Position numbers and translations under genes: made by a program. From positions 2,976,001-3,040,000 of the forward strand of contig JAGTWJ010000019.1 of NCBI GenBank assembly GCA_020064725.1: a DNA stretch of 64,000 nt. The letters run 5' to 3'. This stretch comes from Drechslerella dactyloides. Taxonomy: Eukaryota; Ascomycota; Orbiliomycetes; Orbiliales; Orbiliaceae. Under the pieces are notes generated by a model. The model was not told the DNA's origin, ran no database searches, and worked only from the letters and a program-made list of their open reading frames with translations. Shown one piece after another: positions 34,640-47,130 of the stretch (position 1 is the stretch's first letter; every line of letters starts with the position of its first letter).

Positions 34640-37600
34640 TAACAAGTATCAGATTTATTAAAATATTATCTAATAAACTTTAGTAAGATATTGTCTTTTG
34701 GTTGCCATGAATTTTCTTTTAGCAGATAATCTTTCTATTTGATTAAGAATTTGTTGGCTAATATTTTTAAGTTTTTTCTGTGGTCTAGGATTCTTTTAAC
34801 TTTATATTCATTATAGTTATTTTCCTTAATCTCTAGATTGTTTATTTCTTTTTTGAGTTTATCCAATATAGGCTTAAGTAGAGCGATATGGAATGTTTTA
34901 TAGATTTTTGAATTTCTGGGGATATAAAGTTTAAAAAAATATTTATTCAATTTTTTGGTTATAATATATGGTCTAAGTTTTTAAAAATCAAATTTCTAGT
35001 TGGGTTTTTTTGTTTTGATGTTTTTTATAAGTAGGTATACTTTATTTTTTTTTTTCAAAAAAAGTGCTTTTGTTTTTTTTTTGTTGTAATATTGGGATAT
35101 GGTTTTGACTACAAAATCCAAATTATTTTTTAGATGTTTATATAGCTTATTCATAAACTCAGAGTATTCTTTGGTACTAGGTATTTCTTTTTTCATAAAT
35201 AAAACTAGTTATATAATTTGTGGGTTCCAGCCTCGTAGTGTTTCATAGGGTGTATAATTCGTTACTGAATGTTTTGATAAATTATATATAAGTTCTGCCA
35301 TAGGTAGTAATTTTGTCCAATTATTTTATGTGTAGTTAAAAAATGATCTAAAATAGATCTTAACTGTTTAAATTACTTATTCCAATGCTCCATCAGTCTG
35401 AGCTCTTCCCTTGATTACTATATTAAATTTGGTGTCTGATGAGTTTATAATATATTTTCAGTATTTGCTACTAAAGAGAGGGTCTCTATCACAGATGTGT
35501 TTTTCTTATAATCCATATTAGCTAAATATTCGTTTATTATAAACTGTTAAAAATTGTTTTGCTTCCCAAAAACTATTCCATGATTTTAGGATAATAGTTT
35601 TAGTAAATTTACAGATAATAATCAAGATTTTGTTGTATATTTGGTTTGTTAAGGAATTTCTTGAGTATAGTAGCCCTTGTGTAAAATCATAGGTTATAAT
35701 TTAAAAAGATTTAGTTAGTACCTTATTTAGTTGTAGATATCTGTAAGGTATATATTTTACTAATTTATTTCTTAAGCATAGGTCACAGGTTTTGACATAG
35801 TTTTCGATTTGTTATCTCATTTTAGGCCAAAAGTATTATCATGTAATAAGTTCTTGTGTTTTTTTGATTCCAAGATGTCCATGCATAGGTGTGTTATGAT
35901 GTAGCCGTAGGATTTTAAGTTATATTTTCTTATCTGGGACATAGAAAAGATTTTTAAAGAAAATATATCCATTTTCTATAGAGAAAAAGGTAGTGATTTT
36001 TTCAAAATTCTGTAGTATTCTTTTTATTATTGCATCTTTCTAATAACTTTTTTTAAGTTAGGTAGCCATTTCTGGTTCTATTTTGTGGATAGTGATATTA
36101 AATTCCTTATTAATAATAATAACATTTCCTTACTATTCTAAAATTACTCTTTTATTTATAAAAATATCTTTCATTAAGTCTGGTTATCAGCTGATAACAT
36201 CAGCTCCAACATTTTCTTTTCTTTTAAAGTAGATAATTTTTATATTGTATTTGCTAAATATTTCCTACTATTAAACTTAGTATCTGCTAAATTCTTTTGT
36301 TATCAAAAAGTAGATAAGATTTTTATGATCTAAGAATATTTTAAATGGTTCTGTGGTTTGTAGGTAAACTCTCTATTTCTTACAAACATGCAAAATAGCC
36401 ATAAGTTTTTTATTATGTATAAGATACTTTGTTTCTATAGCATCAAACTTATACAATAAGTAGACAACTGGGTACCATTTTTGGTTAGATTGTTTCTACA
36501 GTAGACAAGTTTCTAAAACTGTTATAGAAACATTGGCTTCTATTTGTACTAGTAGTTCTGGGTCATAAAGTTTGAGGATAAGTGTTGAAATAAATACATC
36601 TTTTAGTGTTTGGAATACCTTGATTCTTTCTTTTGTTATTTCAAAATAAATGTTCTTCCTTGTTAATTCTGAGAAAGCAATTACTAAATAGCTGTATTCT
36701 TGAATGAATTATTGATAGTAGTTATATAATCCTAAGAAGACTTATACTTCCTTAAGCATTTTCGGTATTAGCCAGTCCTATATAGTTTGTACTTTTTTTA
36801 AATCCATTTTTATATTATAAGGAGTGATGATAGTTCTTAGAAATTCGACTTTAATTATTTTGAATTTAGATTTCTCTAGCTTAATTTTAAGCTTATATTA
36901 ATTCAAGGTTTTGAAAATCTGGTTAACATATTTTCAGTATTCCAAAAGGTTTTTGCTATAAATGAAAATATTATCTAAATATACCACACATATGTTATTA
37001 ATATATTTTTATAGAACATGGTTTATAAATATTTAAAAGGTTATAGATGTATTAATCAATCCAAAAAACATAACTAAATATTTGAACAGCTTGTATCTAA
37101 TTCTGAAAATAGTTTTCCATTCTTCTCTAGGGTTAATTCTAATATTATAATAGGTATTGATAAGGTCAAGTTTTATATAAATAATAGTATCTGATATTTT
37201 GTTAAAAAATTTGCTAATAAGAGGTAGAGGTTCTTTGTCTTTAATAGTTATCATATTAAAGATTTAGTAGTTAATGCAAATTCATAGTTTCTTGGAGTCC
37301 TTTTTCTTTATAAACAAGATAGGGTGTTCTACTGATGAATTAAAAGGTTATATATATCCAGTTTTAAGATTCTCTTCAATATATTCTTGGAGTATTGCTG
37401 TCTCTTGGTCAGTGTATTTATATATTGGTATAAATCTGGGCTGTGTTCCTTCCTGCAAAAGTATCAAGTATTTGAACAAGTTGATTTCAAGTAGGGTTTA
37501 TTCTTCCAGTACAGGTTGAAAAACATTTCTTACTTTCTTAGATATTTATTTAGAAATATTTACTGTTTTTGAGGTTATATATAAACTTCTGACCTAAATC

Positions 37601-38095
37601 CATACTTTTCATAAGGTATTTGGTTTATGTTTGTATCTATTCCAGATTTCTTTATCAGATAAATGTATAGTGAGTTGTAGATATATTTCTTTATAGGTGT
37701 TCCCATTATTTAGTTGTTTTTTAGTGATTTATTAGCAATTACAGTCATTAAAGGTGATTTTTCCTTTTCTTTAGTTAATACTGGGGTTATATTTTACTAA
37801 CCATAGGAATCCCAGAATTAGTGGAGTGTCTTCTAAAAAATCTAGGATATCAATAATATATTCCTCTAAGTGTCCATTAATAAATAATTTGAGAGTAATT
37901 TCTTGGATAACTTATCCCAAAATCTGGTATAAGAAGATAGTTACTTGGTAGGTGTTGGATTTTTGTTATGTTTTGAGTTGGTATTTTTATACTATTATAA
38001 TAGAAATATAACTTTCTTTAGCTCTGTTATCAATTAGGATTTTTGTAGGTTTTCCGAATATAAATAAAATAAAAGTAAGTTTTTTGTGGAGATTT
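34640..38095 (-). pseudogene. G2 pol: protease, RT, RNase H, integrase, chromodomain
   Basis: Read right to left. Protease: FGKPTKILIDNRAKE near 38040, in which the D-S/T-G active site is altered. RT: ORF 37033-37254 (ITIKDKEPLPLI, IKLDLINTYYNIRI, KLFKYLVMFFGL) and YLDN near 36980, the catalytic YLDD with its last Asp changed to Asn. RNase H about 36180-36640. Integrase follows, with ORF 34996-35196 in its C-terminal part. ORF 34735-34950 ends NEYKVKRILDHRKN, ANKFLIK, a C-terminal chromodomain, which in chromoviruses directs integration to marked heterochromatin. Plus-strand ORFs at 37274 and 34234 are shadows. Confidence 0.85.
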
Positions 38096-38129
38096 AGGTC
38101 TTTTGCCTCAGCATACTCCTGTTAATTCC

Positions 38130-41100
38130 AAAGCATACCTAGTTTTTTGATTCATAATTTGGGCCATTAATTGTTTCTTGCTATGTCTTTATAGGGCATT
38201 GTTCAACATAATCATCTTGATCTTTCTGGCTTGTAAAGTTGTTCCTGAAGCACTTCCAGTACTAGTAACATTCTCTTTTTTCTCTATTACATTGACAGAT
38301 ATACCTTTGGGTTGTTTTCAGTCTGTCAAAACTATAAGGGCATCTTGGACAATAAATACATCTTTTTCCTACAAAATATCTGCAGTTGTGTTGTTGTTTG
38401 TTTCTATAATTAGCAAAATAATATATACAGTTTTTACAGAAGTAACCAATTTTTATTTCTGATAATTTATTTTTATATTTTTAATAAAAACACTCCTCCA
38501 AATATTTTTCCTAGTTTTCATATATGTGGAAGGTTTTAGTGTAAATTATATATGGTACATAGGCTATATCATCTAATTTACTATCTGTTGTATATTCTAT
38601 TTCATCAGAATTGGTATTAGAGTCACTGGATTCTCCATAAATCATTCAATTTTTCTTACATTAATATATTAATCTAATGATTTTTTTTAGGATTTTTTCT
38701 TTGATTTATTTGATTTAGAGGATTTTTTCCCATTCTCAGGTTTTAGTATTGCTACAGATATGTATATAGTAATTTTTTTATATAAAAAAATATCTAATAT
38801 AGTAGGTACATTCAAATATACCAAAGGTTTCTTTGGGTAATTGTGCTCAGATATAGTCAAGGTGTAAGAAGTAATAGTATTAGTAGGCCCATTTATTGTG
38901 GTATTTGTTGTATAGATTGAAATATTTATATAGTTAGATGTTAGTATTCTTCTGTTGATAGAGGTGACATTTTTGTTCTGTGTATGGGAGATATCCTATG
39001 TTATTGAAAAGGTGTCGTCTGTGATTAGGGTCATACCAAGGTGGGTTTTCGTCATTTTCAGCCCACAGCCAATAGGCTTCCCATTGGTTAGTGAAATGTT
39101 GTCCATATATAGTAGTCATATAACGGTAGATAGATTCTTGGTGTAGTCTAAAATGGCTTTGTTGTTTTTTTATGGCATTTTGTTGTCCAACAGCATCTAT
39201 TTCCTTAGTTTGTCTGCAATCTTAACAGGTGTTAGTTTTTAATATTCTGTGTATTATTTTTTCTCCAATTAGGACAGTAAGTCTACAGGTTGTGTAGCTT
39301 CTTTGTTTGCATAGTTGAGTATATTGTTGGGAGAAGACTGCCCATGAGATAGTTTTTCTAGTATTTTCATTAATAGTTTCTAATTTCTATTTTTACTTTG
39401 TGTAGTATTTTCTATAATAGATTTTAGGGTTTTTGGGGATTAGTTCCTGTTGTAACTGGTTAAATTCTCTTGAAGGTGTGATTGAGATGAGTGATATCTG
39501 GATTGCTCTCATGGAGATTTCCTCATTGTTTTGGTATTTTTCCTATAGGTGTTTGTCTAAGCTTTTTTTGTACACTAGATAAAATCCTGGCATTGGGTTA
39601 CTCCATAACCAGTTAAGCTTGTCTTCCTCTGGTTCTACGTTTTTGAACAGGACAGGGTTCTGTTCAATAATTACATTGATTTTTTGAGCAATATCTTGGT
39701 GTTGGACAGGTCTGGCTCCAGGGTGTATACATCTCCAAATTTTATTTGTGATTGTTTTAAAATCTTCTGGGGTAGATGATTGTCTCATCATCCCAAATTT
39801 TTGCTTTTGTTGGGGGCACTTTTGGAAGTTCTTTTTTTCTTTGTTCTTAGGATAATCTCTTTTGATATATCCTGCCTTATTGTACTGGTAGTAGAGGAGT
39901 GTGTTGGATTTTTTGGGTTTTTGGTGTTGAGTTGTATTAAGATCCATAGGTTCTGACCCATATATTTTGTTTGGTTTCTAAGAGGATTTTCCGATTTTAA
40001 TCCAATTTTGCTAAGATTTTTTAATATATTTGTTAGGGTTATATTTGTTTGGGTTATAATATAGTTTCTTCTGATGGGTGTTTTTCTGGGAGTAGTAGAA
40101 TATATTATTAAATTTAATTGCTATGGTTTGTATATTATAGTATTTCATATTTTTGTTGATGAGTTTTTGTTTGATGATTTCTATTTTCAAGTTAAATTTA
40201 AGTTTTTCCCTGGTTCTGTAGAATAGGGCTTTATTATCGTAGTTGGTGAGGGGTGTGTATTGGTCGAATTACTAGAAGAAGATTCATACAGATCCAGTTT
40301 GTTTGAGTTGATCAAGTTTTCTGAGGGCCTCTTCAGCCTTGTTTTTATATTTATACTTTCTTTTGAGGTGATCTATGAATTCGTGAAAGTTACTGAAGAT
40401 CTTTGTGATTTCTGGGATTTTTGTTTTATGGTCTTCTTCTGCTGTTTTATTGTATGTTTGCCTATATAATAGGTAAATATTAAGGGCATTCCCTTCAAAG
40501 TATATCCCCATAAAGAAGATCTTGTACCAATCCATAGAAAATCATTCGGAATAGAAAAAGAAATAATTACTGAGCTGATTAAGAAATTGATCAAGTCTCT
40601 CAGGTTGTTCTTTATATCTGATTAGGTTTCTTATTTTTGGTGCCTTGTTAAATATTGTTGTGGAAGTGACTGAGTTTCTTATTCCTTGGGTTCCTGATCT
40701 GCCGGCCTATGTAAATCTGGATGTGGTGAGTGGTGAAAATCTTTAAATAGTAATATTACTTGTTTGGGTGCTAGCTAAGGTTTCTGTGTATTCCATTGTT
40801 TCTTCGAAGTTTCCTGATATAATTGCTTCAATGTTGTCAACTATTGCTGAGACTGTTTGTATGTGTTGTTGGTATATTGTGATGGTTTCTTACTATACTG
40901 TCTCAAAACTCTGCTCTAGCCTTTGCTTGGTGTTATCTTCTGGTGTAGTGCTACTTACTTTTTCTGAGACTTGTGTTCTGATGTTTACTACCAATTTGTT
41001 TTGGTATTTCTGCAAGTTATCCATATATTCTCTAGTTAATTTAAAAAAATTAGGATTTATACTATTACCTTTTTGTATGTATGGTACTGTTTAAGTTGTT

Positions 41101-41200
41101 GCTACAGTTATTCTCTGTTTATATATTCTTAAAATATAGAAGTTGTTGACAAATCTTCTATACTCATTGTTTTTACTATCTAATACTGATTCAAAGTCAC
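38130..41200 (-). pseudogene. G2 gag with CCHC knuckle and cysteine-rich extension
   Basis: Capsid-like part in ORF 40284-40535 (DWYKIFFMGIYFEGNALNIY, HLKRKYKYKNKAEEALRKL). A zinc knuckle follows near 39860-39900, reading YYQYNKAGYIKRDYP, where G3 has CYQCNKAEHIKKDC: two Cys to Tyr changes as expected from RIP. ORF 39543-39947 continues from it. ORF 38934-39119 carries YWLWAENDENPPWYDPNHRR. The final part (38150-38600) is rich in Cys: FCKNC, CRYFVGKRCIYCPRCPY, ICQCNREKREC, about ten Cys in paired spacing. A linker with several CxxC pairs between knuckle and protease is unusual for chromoviruses. Plus-strand ORFs at 38178, 38955, 40260 and 40768 are shadows. Confidence 0.75.
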
Positions 41201-41341
41201 TATCATCTGTAAGGTATTCTCATAATTCTACACTGTGGAATTCCGCTTTATCTTTATATACTAGAGAAAACTTATGAGTTATACTAAGGATTGTTATATA
41301 CTTATGGCTTCTTCTTGCCCACTAAGAATAATCAGTCAAAG

Positions 41342-42028
41342 TATTACATTTCAGCCCAGGACCAGGTTAAATATACTTTATTTTAAAATCCCTAACTCTT
41401 AGTTACTATTATATAGGTTTTTAATGGTGGGAGATAAGTATATATTAGGTACAATAGTAACTGTTGGAATAAAATATATAATAATAATAGTAAATAAACT
41501 AACTATTAAGATATTAAGATTTAAACATTAACTAATGATTTCCAAAAAAAAAACCATTAATCCCAAGGTAAAATACACTGATTATATACATAATATTCTG
41601 ATATATAAAATAGTAAAAATGTGTTGATGTGTTGCTTAAGTGACTCAGTACTTACTTTACTCAGTATTTAGCTGAGTATTAAACACTTTGAGTACTGAGT
41701 ATTTATGTGACTATGAGTTATTGCAGGGGCTTCTGCTTAAAAAAAAATATTATGATGGTAATATTCTTTTGTGGTGGTGTTTTTTTGTATAGTTTAGGAT
41801 TCTATATGGTTATGTTGTTTGTGAAGTCTTATTTTTTATATAATAGAACATACCTTATAGATTGATGGTCTATATAGAACAAGTCTATGTAGTTGTGTAT
41901 TTTATATAGGAGTTTATTTTATATGATATATAGATATACTATTACTTTGTGTATTATATGGGCTGGGTATCTGTATGGGAATCCAGTCTGTATAGGATAT
42001 TCGGGTGTTGCGTTGTTATCTCATAACA
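41342..42028 (-). repeat. 5-prime LTR of G2
   Basis: 687 bp, TATTACATTTCAGCCCAGG (RIP form of TGTTACACTTCGG...) to CTCATAACA. Same length as the other LTR of G2. Confidence 0.92.
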
Positions 42029-42480
42029 GTAATACTTTGACTGATTACTCTTAATAGGTAAGGAGAAGTAATAAATATATAATAACCTCTAGTATAATTT
42101 ATAAGTTCTCTCTAGTATATAAAAATGAAATAGAATTTTATAATATAGAACTATAAGGATATTTTATAGATGATAATAACTTTAAATTAATATTAGATAG
42201 TGAAGATAATAAGTATAAAAAATCTATTAATAATTTCTATATCTTAGGAATATATAAACAAAGAATAATTGTAGTAATAATTTAAATGATACTATATATA
42301 CGAAGAGGTAATAATATAAAACCTAACCCTTTTAAATTAACTAGTAAATATATAGATAGTCTACAAGAATACCAAAACAAATTAATAGTAGATATTAGAA
42401 TATAAGTCTTAAAAAAAATAAATAGTACTATATTAAAAAACAACACCAAGCAAAGACCAGAATAAAATCTTAAAATAGTA

Positions 42481-44371
42481 ACGTCAAAGATAAGCGAGCG
42501 AGCCGGACAAGTGAGTGAGCCACCTCACTACCCCACCCCAACAAAAATACCGGCTTCACCACCACACTATTATTATGTTGGCCTAGATATATACTAAATA
42601 GTTTATATATATACTTAAGATATCTACTAGTATATTCAAATATTATATCCAGACTTACTACAATTACTATAGTGGTGTATGTGTGTAGAGGTAGCTTCTG
42701 GCTGGGGGGTGTGCTAGTGTTTTAGAAATATTGGCTGTTTAACTATTTTATTTATAGTATTGTTGTCTAGGATTTTATCAACCTGGTATATAGTAAATAT
42801 ATTCTTATATTGTATATACTGTTTTTTTAGTTGCCGGTATTTGCTCAGTAACTCATTTATGAAGTAAAACATTATATTTTCTATATATATAAATGTTATT
42901 TGGTGTATTATTATCTATGCCCCTTTAGATAGCTAGTCCATAGCTACTAGCAACAATATGGGAGAAATATTCTAGTATTAGGTAATCTGGTTTTTAATTA
43001 AGTTTACTTATAAACTAACTTCTAACAAATTTAATAGCATCTTTGTAATCTAGGTAGTTTCTGTATTTATAGTATCTAGATATAAATTTACTAGAGTGGT
43101 TATTAACAATTGTATATCCAGTTTTAATAGAATTTTGTCTGGGTTATAAGATATAATACTAGTTCTAATAAAACTGTTGTGTATGTTTTTAAACATTATT
43201 ATAATAATAAATATTTTATAAAATCTAAAGAGAAACTCCAGTTTAAAAATATAGTTAATATGTGTATATATTAAGTTTTTTATCTCTTTATTATATGTCT
43301 ACTTTAGTGGTCTAAAGCAGCTAATATCCAATAACTAGAAAATATATGATGAATATAGTAGTATACAGATTATAATAATCTTGTGTTTTTGGTAGTATAG
43401 CTTGAAAGTAGCTAAATAATAGCTTTCATAACCATTTAGGATTAATAACTAGTAGTCTAAATAATAATATTGTATTATAAATTTATTAAAATATTATAGC
43501 CATTATAGAATAAATTTATTTATTATCTAGCTATTATCAGAAAATATAATAACCCAATCCACTAATAACTTAATTACTATATACCAACTAGTTAGATGGT
43601 ACTGTCTAGTAAAGATAATGAATGGTAATAATACCCAATTTTTTATGCCTACCCCTTAGATAATTGTTACCTATTTGTGGTTCCTAGGTTGTGCTAGTTT
43701 TGCTTTATCACACAATTCAACACCTATAATAATAGTGGTTGTAAATATTATACCCATTACAAAACCAGTTTTGTTGAAGTTATAAATATCATTGTCCACA
43801 ATGCTATACTTAGCCTTTACAACCTTAACTAACTAAAACCACTTACTAATAAACACAAGATCTTTACATTTCACTCACTAATAGTCATACTTCTTAAACA
43901 AACACATCTATAACTCCAGACAACATTTAACAAAATTACCAGCCCATTTCTTACCAACACATCATATACTATCATCACTACACATCAACAGCAGCTAGTT
44001 AGCTATATCTTTCACATTATTTAACCTAAGATAAAAAAATCATATATATAACTCAAATATATATTAAATAATAATATCTTTTTTTAAATTTATAAAATTT
44101 TGTGATTTTAAAGTACTATTTATCCTAGAGATATAGCCTTTACACTAATGGATAAGGGTGGACCAGAGGATATTATATAATTTTACAATAACCCTAATAT
44201 TTAAAACTATATCTTTTTCCAAAGCTTAAATAACTATATTTATGTATAATTTAGTTATAGAGATAGCTATTATTGTGGTTGTTGAGATATATGGTAGTGA
44301 AGGTAAAGGGGTCCATAGGCGGCCGGAGGTGGCTCGCTCGCTTGTCCGGCTCGCTCGCTTATCTTTGACGT
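42481..44371 (-). mobile_element. Fot1/pogo-like DNA transposon, family C
   Basis: 1,891 bp, TA duplications at 42479-42480 and 44372-44373, ends ACGTCAAAGATAAGCGAGCG. Terminal sites read AAGCGAGCGAGCCG, distinct from A and B. Only copy of this family in the window. Confidence 0.92.
42560..44290 (-). pseudogene. Transposase of family C (DDE_1), RIP-inactivated
   Basis: Minus-strand frame collinear with B copies: N-terminus ALEKD near 44215, YNFNKTGFVMG near 43775, LDKxQDNPIIV-like downstream, LNGYESYYL near 43425, LDISCFRPLK near 43320, C-terminal DDE end near 43150-43260. There is apparent local rearrangement around 44120-44170, and stops are frequent. Closer to B than to A by eye. Confidence 0.75.
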
Positions 44372-45960
44372 TATAGTAAGAAACCATTATAATATATTAA
44401 TAATATATCTAAATAATTTTAGTAATAGTTAATGATATTAAAACAATTATGTTAGGAAACTTTAAAGAAACCATAGAATATAAAAAAACTTTAGCTAGTA
44501 TCTAAACAAGTAATGTTATTGTTTAAAAACTTTTATTACTTACTATATCCAGATTTGTACAGACTGGTGGATTAGGAATTTAAAGAATAGGAAACCCAGC
44601 TACCTCCATAGTGATATTTAACAAGACACCAAAAATAGAAAATCCAATCAGATATAGAGGATAATCTGAGAAATTTAATCAATTTCTCAATTAATTTAAT
44701 AACTATTTCTTTTTTTATTCTAAATGATTCCTTATAGACTAGTACAAGATTCTCTTTATAAGAATATATCTTAAAGGAAATGCCCTTAACATCTACTTAT
44801 TATATAAATAAATATACGACAAAATAGCAGAAGAAGACTATAAGACAAAAATCCCGGAGATTTCAAAGGTCTTCAGCAACTTCCAGGAATTTACAAACCA
44901 TCTTAAATAGAAGTACAGATATAAGAACAAAACTGAAGAAGCCCTCAAGAAACTTAACCAATTTAAATAAACTGGATCTATATAATTTTTTTTTCAGTAA
45001 TTCAACTAATACATACCTTTTACTGACTATAATAATAATACTCTGTTTTATAAAACTAAAAAAAGACTCAAACCTAACTTAAGGACAGAAATTATCAAGT
45101 AAAAGCTCATTAACAAAGATATAGGATATTACAATATACAAACTATGGCAATTGAGTTTAACAATGTACTTTACTACTTTTAAAAGAATATTTATTAGAA
45201 GAAACTATATTATAATCTAAATAAATACAACCTTAACAAATATACTAAGAAACTTTAGCAGAATTGGACTAAAGTTGGAAAATCCTTTTAGAAACTAAAC
45301 AAGATATATGGGCTAGAATCTATAGATCTTAATACAACTTAATACTAAAAACCTAAGAAATCCAATACACCCCTCTGCTACTAGTGCAATAAGGCAGAAC
45401 ACATCAAAAAAGATTGTTCTGAAAATAAAGAGAAGAGGAACTTCTAAAAATATTCCCAGTAGGAACAAAAATTTGGGATAATAAGACAATCATCTACCTT
45501 AGAAGATTTTAAAATAGTTACAAATGAAATTTGGAAATATATATATTTTAGAGCTAGACTTGTCTAGTGCTAAGATATTGTATGAGAAATTAATGCAATT
45601 ATTGAATGGAATCCTGTCCTATTTAAAGATACCAAACCAATAGAAGATAAGCTTAATTAGTTATAGAATAACCCAATACTGGGATCCTACCTGACATACT
45701 AAAGAAGCTTGGACAGACACTTATAGAAAAAATACCAAAATAATAAAAGAATTTCTATAAGAGTAATCTAAATATTACTTATCTTGATTATGCCTCTAAG
45801 ATAATTCAACTAGCTGCAACAAGAACTAATCCTCAAAAACCCTAGAATCTATTATAGAGAATACTGTATAAAGTAAGGATGGAAATCAGAAACTATTAAT
45901 AAAAATACCAGAAAAATTATTTTATGGGTAGTCTTCTTCTAATGATATATTTAATTGTGT

Positions 45961-47130
45961 GAGTAACGAAGTTGTATAATATATAAATTTACTATTTTAA
46001 TTGGAGAAAAAATAATATATGGAATGTTGGGAATTAATGCCTGCTAAAATTGTAGATAGGCAGAAAGAATAGATATTGTTGGATAATAAGATGCTATAGA
46101 AAAATGATAAAGCTATTTTAGACTATATTAAGAATCTACCTACCACTATATGATTGCCATGTATGGGCAGTATTTTGCTGACTAATGGGAGGTTTATTGG
46201 TTGTGGGCTGAAAATGACGAAAACCCACCTTGGTATGACCCTGACTATAAATGATATTTTTTCAATAGTATAGGATATCTTTTGTATGTAGAACAAAAAT
46301 GTTATCTCTGTTGATAAGAAAATGCTGACATTTAATTATATGGATATTTTGATTTGTACAATGAATACTATAATGAATAGGCCTATTAATACCATTATTT
46401 CTTATACTTTAACTACATTCAAGCATAATTATCTAGAAAAACTTTTAGCATATTTGAATGTATCTACTGTATTGGATATTTTTTTATTTGGAAGGATTAT
46501 TGTATACATATCTGCAATAATACTAAGACTAGAGAATAAAAGGAAATCCTCTAAACTAAATAGGTTAGAGAAGAAATCCTGGAAAGAATTATCGAACTAA
46601 TATATTAGTGCAAGAAAAACCAAATAAATGGAGAATCTAATGGCTCTGATACCAGCTCTAATGAAATGGAATACACAACAGACAGTGAATTTGATGATAT
46701 GGTCTATATACTATGTGTTATCTGTGCTAAAATTTTCTATATATATGAAGTTTGGGAGAAATACTTAGAGGAATGCTTTTACTAAAAATATAAAAATAGA
46801 CTACTAGAAGTAAAAACTGGTTATTTCTGTAAAAACTGTATATACTATTTTGCTAATTATAAAGATAGACAATGATATGACTGTAGGTATTTTGCAGGGA
46901 AAAGATGTATTTATTGCCTAAGATGTTTTTACAGTTTTGATAAGTTAAAAACAGCCTGAAGATATACTTGCTAATGTGATGGAGAAGAGAAAGAATGTTA
47001 CTGGTGTTGGAAATGCTTTAGGAATGACTTTATAAATCAGAAAGATTAGGATAACTATATTAAATAATGCTCTATAAAAATATAGTAAAAAGTAATTGAT
47101 GGTTTAAACTATAAATTAAAAAACTAGATG
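45961..47130 (+). pseudogene. G3 cysteine-rich gag extension
   Basis: Plus-strand counterpart of G2 38130-39150. LWAENDENPPWYDPD near 46205-46255, then ORF 46322-46600 in part a shifted frame, then CVICAKIF near 46721, FCKNCIYYFANYKDRQ near 46835, CRYFAGKRCIYCLRCFY near 46882 and CDGEEKECYWCWKCF near 46975. The Cys spacing agrees with G2, so selection kept it before RIP. It could fold as tandem zinc-binding knuckles; no named domain is recognised. Confidence 0.65.

Larger units (their letters stand above)
32643..42028 (-). mobile_element. Chromovirus copy G2 (complete, youngest)
   Basis: 9,386 bp with two 687-bp LTRs (32643-33329 and 41342-42028) and GTAAT duplications at 32638-32642 and 42029-42033. 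The coding strand is minus. GC content is the highest of the three copies and several ORFs of 60-134 codons survive. Ty3/gypsy order: gag, cysteine-rich extension, protease, RT, RNase H, integrase, chromodomain. No convincing tRNA primer site was found next to the LTR. Confidence 0.93.
42035..45960 (+). pseudogene. G3 gag, split by the family C transposon
   Basis: Begins CTTTGACTGATTAC directly after the G3 LTR end at 42034; 42035-42478 mirrors the inverted sequence of G2 before its LTR. After the C element, capsid-like sequence near 44730-44960 (LNIYLLYK, KYRYKNKTEEALKKL) and the zinc knuckle near 45375-45416 (CY-stop-CNKAEHIKKDC, C-x2-C-x4-H-x4-C spacing intact apart from CAG to TAG) can be read on the plus strand. 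Confidence 0.75.

Noticed and set aside
33330..34640. Cysteine-rich ORF as a captured host gene
   Set aside because: It is found at the same place in all three chromovirus copies, so it belongs to the element family.
37274..37519. 81-codon plus-strand ORF, and others at 38178, 38955, 40260 and 40768
   Set aside because: They are antisense shadows of gag-pol of G2, not conserved as frames in G1 or G3.
41342..42034. One LTR shared by G2 and G3
   Set aside because: Initially it seemed that G3 lacked its left LTR; the LTR is at 31957-32642, separated by the G2 insertion.
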